Shown: positions 56,301 to 64,000 of the stretch, one piece after another | How positions within the stretch are numbered: position 1 is the stretch's first letter | Layout of the letters: each line of letters begins with the position of its first letter | Assembly (NCBI RefSeq): GCF_024713945.1 | Contig: NC_134683.1 | Location: 3,287,501 to 3,351,500, forward strand | Direction: 5' to 3' | Length of the DNA stretch: 64,000 bases | From: Dermatophagoides farinae | Taxonomy: Eukaryota; Arthropoda; Arachnida; Sarcoptiformes; Pyroglyphidae | Notes under the pieces: generated by a model | Database searches by the model: none | The model's input: only the letters and a program-made list of their open reading frames with translations | What the model was told of the DNA's origin: nothing | Made by a program: the position numbers and the translations under genes

Positions 56301-56949
56301 TGACAGAATGAACAACGAAAAAAAACCACACACACAATTTTTTTTCGGATATATCAAATGACAACGGGCAGTGTGTGAGTGAGTAGTCAATAAATTATGG
56401 CTACCAATGTTGTTGTCCTGGTTTTTTTTTCACTCTCCATCGGGATGTTATTGCGAATTATCGTTTTTTTTTTCTCTCTCTCATTCGCTTGCTCATAATT
56501 GATGACCTTTCGATTTTCACTTAAAGTAATCAGAAAATGAATGAAAAATAATCTAAATCCAACAAACAAAACAAAACAGAAAAAAAAATTGAAAAGAAAT
56601 TGAACAAGACAAATCATTCAAAGGTTAAAATAGCGGCCATCGTCATCATCATCATCATCATCATCATTTGTTTCGAAATGTAAATATTATAAATATCGGT
56701 TCCGCCCGTCTATCATCATCATCATCATCCACCACCAGTATTATGGTGGATTTTTGATCATATCGGATTTTTTTTTCTTCCAATTGATTTGTGATCGGCA
56801 GCTAGTATGAATGGAAAAAAGTGACCCATTATTATTATCGTTATCGTTGTATTGACTAATCGACACCCCATCCATATGATCGGCTATAAATTTTACTTTA
56901 GTGAACAAACGAATCAAAAAAAAAAATGTGACCACATCCAATACACACA

Positions 56950-56980
56950 CCAACCAACCAACCAACCAACCAGCCAACCA
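56950..56980. repeat. (CCAA)n tetranucleotide array
   Basis: Seven CCAA-type units with one CAGC variant, preceded by (CA)n. Confidence 0.88.
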
Positions 56981-57282
56981 ATATGACACCATAATGGTGA
57001 CATGAATATATTCATAGTACACAGAGATGAAAAAAAATCGTTTTTTCTGTCTCTCTTTGTCGCTCTTCTGGTTTCATTGCCACTGCCATTTGACATTGGT
57101 CAAATAATAATAATTTTTAATTCCATGGAAAATAATAATTTCTCTCGATTTATATAGAGAAATTCACACCACACACATGCCATATTCAGCTAGCCAGATT
57201 GAATTTGAATTTTTTTTCCTGTTCGTTAAAACGAAGCGATCAAATTTCGATATAGCAATAAATTTACATTAATCGCATTACG

Positions 57283-57835
57283 ATGACTATCGAAACGTCG
57301 TCGTTCTGTTCATTTGTTTCATTTTTGATTGTCGTTTTTTTTATTCTAATTTTATTTTTGGTATTTTCGTCGTTTTTAAATACCGGACGTTTATATATAT
57401 TTATATTTCGATGTCAATGGTATGAAGGGTGTGTAGATAGAATGTCAGGTGAGTTTTTCTTAACATTGATTGCCATTATCATCATCATCATCATCATCCT
57501 TGCCTATGACCATTGGGGGATGGTTGACTGATTTTTTTTTTTTTTTGATCGTTTGGGTCAATTGATAATTCGTTCGATTCGCGATGTCTTTTTAGAAATG
57601 AAAACTTTTTGTTTAGTTGCTGATGGTGTAGTGGTGGTGGTGGTGGTGATGGTGGAACGCGATTTGAATCATAAATTAGTTGTCTGTTTATGTTGTGTAT
57701 GTGTGTCCAGAAGCATTGTAAATGACATTTGTTGCCATGTATACATAACATTTGTGTGTATTGTTAAATGTCGTCAATACGTGCTTGTCCGGTCTCTCAT
57801 TTCATTCTATATGTGCGTGAGCTTTATATCAAAAT
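57283..57835 (+). other. Weak candidate two-exon open frame of unknown function
   Basis: The plus strand has an ATG at 57283 and an open frame to a good donor TCAG|GTGAGT (exon end 57448). A TTTTTAG acceptor follows after 147 nt (exon start 57596), in matching phase, and the frame then stays open to a TGA at about 57835. The first exon would encode a hydrophobic membrane-like segment (FVSFLIVVFFILILFLVF) followed by RCQWYEGCVDRMS. The second exon contains a Val run from (GTG)n and many Cys/Val residues, which is typical of translated repeats. I recognise no family. The donor quality and lower repeat content are the only reasons to list it; it is more likely non-coding. Confidence 0.12.
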
Positions 57836-58998
57836 GATCGATTTCTGTCAAATATCATAACATCTGGCTATCGAACTACTACACACACACACACACACAT
57901 GCACTTAAATAAGAGGTATCAATGATATCTCATAGCTAGATGATGATGATGATGATAATGATTGCTGGTTAGTTGATTGGTAAATAATGTCAGAAATATA
58001 GGAAGGAAACACCTTTGTAGCAAGAAACAAAAAAAAAACAAAATCTGGCATAATCAATCCTCATCATCTCATCTTTAAATAATGAATATCAATGGTCCCC
58101 CCTCCACACACACACACACACCATTGATGAATGATTATAGAACAGTTAAAGAAAAATTAAACAAAAAAAAATTTGCGAAATGATCAAACGATTAGCAATA
58201 GAAAGTCGTTTTATTGAGCAGAAGGTTTTTTTTCACATTTGATCTTTGTACAAAAATAATCAGCAGCAGCTATAATCCGCTTTAGAATCGTACGTGTGTC
58301 TATGTCGATTAACAACCGACTAAATATGCTAAAGCCAAAGGTCAATGATGGATCAATGGGATATATTTATAGTGATAATGATCAAATGATAAATATTCAT
58401 GGTAATGATGATGTTGATGATGATGATGATCAAAAAGGCCATCGATCGATATTGACAATATTTTTCTTTTCTACCGAAAAAAAAAATTTCAAATCGGCTA
58501 CTGTGCATGTGTGTGTGTGTGTGTCAAACAAAATTACATCTGCTTTAGATTTCATTTTTGCTGTTGTTGTTGTTGTTGTCGTTCAGGTTTACTTCATTTT
58601 CTCAAACATTAATTAAAACATTTTTTGTTTTCAGAAGCAAAACAAGAACAAAAAAATGGAGCGAAGTAGAAGAAAAAAACAATCCCGGATCATTAAATGG
58701 CTGAAACTTTTTTTTTTGTTTTGTTTTTATTATTATTCAGTGAATGACCAATTTCCATTTCTGGATCAACTTGTAGTGGACAATGTGTAAAGAGAGAGAG
58801 AGAGAGAGAGAAATAAATTCATTGTATTAATAGATGGACAGCGACATTGTCTAGTGCTGATATTATTATTATTATATAATCATGATAATACCGTATACAG
58901 AATAATAATAATAATAATAACAAGAATAAATCGAGAAACAAAAAAAGAGAGAAAGAATTTTACATATGAATCACGATTACAGATAGATAGTTAGATAA

Positions 58999-59022
58999 AC
59001 AGACAGACAGACAGACAGACAG
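58999..59022. repeat. (ACAG)n tetranucleotide array
   Basis: About six ACAG/GACA units following GATA units at 58981-58990. Confidence 0.88.
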
Positions 59023-59438
59023 TGTGGAATATTAAAAAAAAAATCTAAATCCAATGATGATACAATGTATTACAAATTAAATTTAATTGTAATCATCATA
59101 GCCTGAATGTGAATACAGATAGAGCGGAATGGCGATGGTTCAAAGAAGAGATTCTGTTTCATTCTCAATTCTCGATATTATTCTATTCTTGATGATTATT
59201 ATTCAAATAAAAAAAAAGAATTCAACAAAATTTGAATCGGACAATCGGACCGATTGTGTGTGTGTGTGTGTGTGTAAAATCAAATTACAATTTTTTTCAG
59301 AATTCTATTTTCATTAATGAACAAATGTGCAATATTCAAAAGATAATTTTGAATTCAAAACAGTGAAGAAAATAAAAGAGTTAAAATTTTTTAAATCTCC
59401 AAATCTAAACCGATGATCAAACCAGATGAGCACTCTAA

Positions 59439-59442
<4 letters not shown>

Positions 59443-59528
<86 letters not shown>
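59443..59528. repeat. (CA)43 microsatellite
   Basis: Eighty-six nucleotides of uninterrupted CA, by far the longest dinucleotide tract in the window. Confidence 0.95.
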
Positions 59529-59529
<1 letters not shown>

Positions 59530-61340
59530 TGTATTTGCATAAATTCACTGATAATAAATTCAACGATTCTTAATTAACTTGGATGATTTTCATCCATCTA
59601 TTGTGTCTAATTATTATCATTACTATTGTCGATGTCTTGATGATGATGATGATGATCATGATGATGTTCAAGTGTGTGTGTATCATCATCATCATCATCA
59701 TTCTCATTATATGATAGTTCCAGACACACACACACAGACAGACAGACAAAAGTCCATCAGTCCAAAAATTAGTTTCGTTTTTTTTTGGTTCAAATGGAAA
59801 AAAAATTTCTAATTAACTTAATTGATATATATATAAAAGATTGAGATAAAAAAGGAGATTTCTTCTTCTTGTCAGATGCAACAACAACAACAAAAAATAG
59901 CAGAAATTGAATTTACAAACAGAAATTTTGGTAATTATAAAAATAAAATGGCCAAATGACTAGTGGCCAGAAATGGAATGCAATCTCATTACATGTGTGT
60001 GTGTGTGTGTATGGAGCACGTGTGTGTGTTCAAAATGTTCGTACGTGGTATTTTTTTTTCATTTTAATTCATTGATGACCCATGAACAACATCAATAACG
60101 GTAGTTTTGAATGTTATGTATATCAATTATGAACTGGCTAATGAAGAATGAATGAATGAATGAATGAATGAAAGTGGGAGAAAATCAGAAAGAAAAAAAA
60201 ACGGCAGATGTTACTTAACGGTAATAATAATTCAATCGATCCATGTTCGATTTTTATTATTATTGCCATTCTATCCATTTGAATTGCCTGTGTATGTGTG
60301 TGTGTGTGGAGAAAAAAATCACTACCACCACCACCACCACCACCAACTGTTTATATCGATTTAAGTTATTGAATCGATTTCTATCGTTGTTGTAGTTCAA
60401 TTTTTAAATTATTATCGAAAACACGTGTGCGTAGTATGTGTGTATCATCATTATTACAAATTATTTACGATTTTATTTTCCAGAAAAAAAAACATCGCCA
60501 TCATCATCATCATCATTGATACATAATGTATTCATTTTGTACAATTTTATGTTTCTCTTTCGCACTCATCTTACATTGATATATCCGAAAAAAAATCGGA
60601 TAAAGTATGGGAGGGGGTATGGTCACAATAAATATTAAACACGTTCCAAAATGAATCGTAGTCGCCGTTGTTGTCTTGAAGCTTTAGCCAATAAATTAGT
60701 CAAGTCATGTAGAAATCGGTGATCATCCATATACACACGCACACAATAATGTTCTATTTTTTCCACCCCCTGTTCCCTTACTTTACATTTCATTTCATCA
60801 TCATCATCATCATCATTGTGATCGTGTGAAATAATTTAGTAGCAAATGAATGAATGAATGAATGAAAAAAAACGTAAATGGGCTAATTTATAGGCTATTA
60901 AATGCATCAAACCATTGACAACGATAATAATATGGATATAGAGAAGACAATCGTTTTTCACCGTTCAATATTGAAAATGGCCACCCATTAACCATTTTTT
61001 CATATATTCATTGATGTTCAATGTTTTCATTGCTTTCATCAAATTTGAAATGCATTCAATTCCGGTTATTATTGCCAAAAAAAAAAAGAATTGAATTTTT
61101 TTTTCTGGTAGCAGCAATGTATCACTTTCTTTTTTTTTTGCCTATTAGGCCTTAATTGTTTTTACCATATTATTATCATCATCATAAATGAATGAACAAG
61201 TGAAGAATAAGTGAGATTCATTTTCTATTTTCTATTCAACCAACGAATACGAGTCATATAATCTCAACGAAGCGAACAGAACAAAAAAAAAACACCAAAA
61301 AAAATTCGATTCGATTTTATCCATTAAAAATATAGTGGCC

Positions 61341-61356
61341 ACGTACCATGGTACGT
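61341..61356. repeat. Perfect 16-bp palindrome
   Basis: ACGTACCATGGTACGT reads the same on both strands and is not made of simple repeat units. Confidence 0.93.
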
Positions 61357-63154
61357 TTGAAATCGTAAAATGTTCAAATCACGAATATAAAATAAAAATC
61401 AAACAAATCGAATGGCTATATAAGAGTAGATGCAGATGGTTTGTCTGGCATTTATGTCGATTGAATTTTTATTCGATTCTCAATCGATCTATCAATCTAT
61501 CAATTGCATTTATTGCAGCAGTTCATTCACTTTCTCTCTCTCTCTCTATCGCTTTATTCGAGTTTTTTTTTGTTTGTTAATTCAATTTAATGTCAATGTG
61601 GAAATCAATCAGACAAATGTAATCGTTGAAATGAATCATCACCATTACCCAAGACTGGTTTTCAGATTCTATTAAATGTACCCAGAATGATCAATTTTCG
61701 TAAATGATATAAATGATTTGATAATGTCAACTCATCGAACATCATCATTACGATTTCATTTCTCTCATCTCAATATTCATTTATCGTTTTTTTTGATATT
61801 ATTATCGACAAAATTCAATTCATTCCACTCTATATATACGTAGTCTATTACGAAATAACCAGTGGTCATCGGATGAGAATCGGCTTAAAATAATAATAAT
61901 AAAAACAAAATAAATAAATAAAAAAAAAAAACAAATGTCAATGTACCTGAATTAGAATGCTTTAATAAGTTTATAGTTCAGCTTTTTTTTATCAGTTTTA
62001 TAAATTCAATCAAATAATTTCTTTTATATTTGATTGATTGTGCATTTATGGACAGAGAAAAAAAAATGTCAAATGGATGCGTGTGTGTGAGTGAGAGAAA
62101 ATGAAAATTGATTTTTGTTTTTTTTTATTTGTTTTTTTTCTCTGATTCAGTCAGATTGATCTCATTAAATTATCATTAATGATGATGGTCAAGAGAAGAG
62201 AGAAAAAAAATGTATTACGAAAGTGTTAAAATTAAAAAAAAAAAAACAACAACAACAACAACAACAAAAACAAAAACAAAAACAAAATAAATAAAATGGA
62301 CAAACATTTATTATTACCATTATTACTGATGATTAAAAGTAACAATTTTCCATCTTTATCTATCAGGTGTATATACAGATTTAACACCTTATGGATTATT
62401 ATATCATTCGTTCAGGTAAATGTGTGTGTGTGTGTCAATGATATTTGTTATTTACCTGATAATTGACAGTATGTGATGTGTGCATGTGATTGTCATTGAT
62501 TGCCATTAAAAAATACCTGTCAAATGAGCTATGACTATGGCTAGCATGAATTCAACAATCAAAAAAAAAAGTTCAAAAATCCCAGGTTCAATCAATGATC
62601 GGATAATCACTTCACATGGATTCAACAAAAAAAATCAGTAATTCATCCTGATAAATGAACATTTGGATTACAGTGGCTAACATGACCATTATTGGTATGA
62701 TATAAAGTTTCTACAAAACAATTTTTTTTTAAAGAATTGTTCAAGGGAAAAAATCATTTAAATTGTAATCAAAGGGTTAACATTTTTTTTTTGATGAAAT
62801 CTATTCACCGAATGCTTTTAACCCCCTTCATTTGAACTTTTTATTTCTAAAATAAAAAATTCTTTGTTCAATTGAAGCTTCATTTAACTTTTTCTGTGTT
62901 TTTTTTTGTAGAATACAATAACAACAACAACAACAATAACATGTGTACCACACACACACCATTGACATGATGTTTTCTTTGCAAAAAATGAGAAAACAAT
63001 TTGTAATTTTAATAAATCACAAGCAGAAAAAGAAAACAGTCAAAACAAACTTTGTAAATGTGAAACTCTTCCTACTGGAACATAATACATGCATTTGGAC
63101 AAACTTTGTTTTTTTCTTCGTGAAATTATTTTTCAATTTAACAAAATTCACCTC

Positions 63155-63170
63155 CGCGTACCACGCGTAC
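63155..63170. repeat. CpG-containing 7-bp direct repeat
   Basis: CGCGTAC, CA, CGCGTAC: two exact 7-mers 2 nt apart, each with two CpG, in DNA where CpG is scarce. Confidence 0.9.
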
Positions 63171-63805
63171 TTTCTTACTTTCACTCCAATGGCTGTTGTT
63201 GTTGTTGTTGTTGTTGTTGTTATTAGCCGATGTTAAATGTTCTCGGAAGTTTTTCGAAAATTTTATGAATTCAGACAAACTCTTAACACACAAGAATAGA
63301 AAAAAAACCAACTAACCGCTGCCTGTTTGATTGGTCGAATTAATCGATTTGTAGCCAATAAAAATCAATATCAATATAAATATATAGAAGATTAATCTGC
63401 GTGTGATTGCAGAATTGGCAGAATAAATTTTATTTTCTAATGAATTTTAAATTTTCATTCGTGAATCGGATTTGTTGGTTGGTTTGAACGACGACAACAA
63501 CAACAACAACAAAATAAGAAATAAAAATGCCCAATATTTATCGATAAGCGAGCAACAAAAAAAACGAATGTCGAATAAATCAAATTCAAAATTGGAGAAG
63601 AAAAAAAAATTTTCTTCAAGGTAATAAATAACCAAAAACAGAGAGAGAAACATTCCACACATTCAATTGATTGCTTCAATATTGGCCATGATGATGATTA
63701 TCGAAATATTCGTTTATTTTTTTTTTTGTTTGTTTGTTTGTTGTGAGCAACAAAAAAAAATTATTCAATCTTTGAATGAATGAATATCCATCTTTCGTTT
63801 GCTAA

Positions 63806-63827
63806 TTTTTTTTTTTTTTTTTTTTTT
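63806..63827. repeat. Poly-T, 22 nt
   Basis: An uninterrupted T-run on the plus strand. Confidence 0.9.
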
Positions 63828-63877
63828 GGTAATGAATGAATATTTTCTTGTTTCGTGAAAAAAAATGCTCTCATCAT

Positions 63878-63880
<3 letters not shown>

Positions 63881-63910
<30 letters not shown>
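63881..63910. repeat. (TG)15 microsatellite
   Basis: Thirty nucleotides of uninterrupted TG. Confidence 0.92.
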
Positions 63911-63912
<2 letters not shown>

Positions 63913-64000
63913 GATCATCATCGAGTGAAAATTAATGTCCTTTTCAATCGATATGAACAAAGTCATTTATTACAATTAAATAAAAACAACAACAACAACA

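Larger units (their letters stand above)
46001..57270. other. Non-coding, microsatellite-rich DNA
   Basis: No gene is supported. It holds a stem-loop at 46174-46197, an A-T-G homopolymer block at 46361-46394, facing GT/CA tracts at 47565-47610, a 13-bp inverted repeat at 49354-49384, an AAC array at 50316-50347, A-runs at 52242-52262 and 53507-53526, and an AACC-type array at 56950-56980. The interval 51895-52030 is relatively repeat-poor but has no usable frame. Confidence 0.7.
57271..64000. other. Mostly non-coding DNA with less dense repeats in parts
   Basis: Between about 57160-57850, 61320-61740 and 62340-63420 the microsatellite density drops. I recognise no protein there. A weak two-exon open frame at 57283-57835 is listed separately. 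Also present: (CA)43 at 59443-59528, (GACA)n at 58999-59022, a 16-bp palindrome at 61341-61356, a CpG-rich direct repeat at 63155-63170, poly-T at 63806-63827 and (TG)15 at 63881-63910. Confidence 0.65.

Noticed and set aside
61335..61675. Two overlapping plus-strand open frames of 81 codons each
   Set aside because: Both contain Ser/Leu runs from (CT)n; overlapping frames of similar length suggest chance openness. No family recognised.
5290..64000. Possible CRISPR arrays suggested by evenly spaced short repeats
   Set aside because: The repeats are simple microsatellites in a eukaryotic genome with no conserved repeat-spacer structure and no cas genes.
5290..64000. Transposable elements
   Set aside because: I saw no transposase, reverse transcriptase or integrase motifs, no long terminal repeats and no convincing terminal inverted repeats with target duplications. 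Old, short remnants cannot be excluded without a search.

Overview
The window looks like nuclear DNA of a small arthropod. It is very AT-rich and saturated with microsatellites: (CA)n/(GT)n, (CAT)n/(ATG)n, (CAA)n/(GTT)n, (GA)n/(CT)n and long poly-A/poly-T. The one recognisable gene has very short introns (49-103 nt) and Asn/Gln/Ser/His/Asp-rich linkers. This combination resembles astigmatid mites such as Dermatophagoides, but that assignment is inference from style, not a database match. I see no sign of bacterial, viral or organellar sequence.

Positions 1-5289, minus strand: the 3' part of a cut/CUX homeobox gene (Drosophila cut, vertebrate CUX1/CUX2). Five coding exons can be joined by eye with GT-AG introns and consistent phases. 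In protein order they are exon A 5289-4855, exon B 4795-4054 (starts with the CUX-type coiled coil), exon C 4004-3447 (CUT repeat 1), exon D 3343-1443 (CUT repeat 2 and the first part of CUT repeat 3) and exon E 1387-1 (rest of CUT repeat 3, the homeodomain with WFHNHR, and a low-complexity tail). The reading frame is still open at base 1, so the C-terminus and 3'UTR lie outside the window. Exon A begins at a splice acceptor, so the N-terminus is also missing and must lie upstream (higher coordinates).

Positions 5290-64000: about 58.7 kb in which I find no exon I can defend. It is either a very large 5' intron of cut or cut's upstream intergenic or regulatory DNA. Nearly all open frames here are translated microsatellites. 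The region does hold discrete structures: perfect inverted repeats, a 16-bp perfect palindrome, a CpG-rich direct repeat, a long CA tract, a TTTTCG hexamer array, an unusual A-T-G homopolymer block, and a set of long T-runs that all lie on the plus strand (poly-A on the cut transcript strand).

The gene encodes a nuclear DNA-binding transcription factor. Coiled coil, three CUT repeats and homeodomain occur in the order expected for the family. The most interesting points are the phase-symmetric CUT1 exon, which could be skipped in frame, and the large gene-free DNA next to a developmental regulator.
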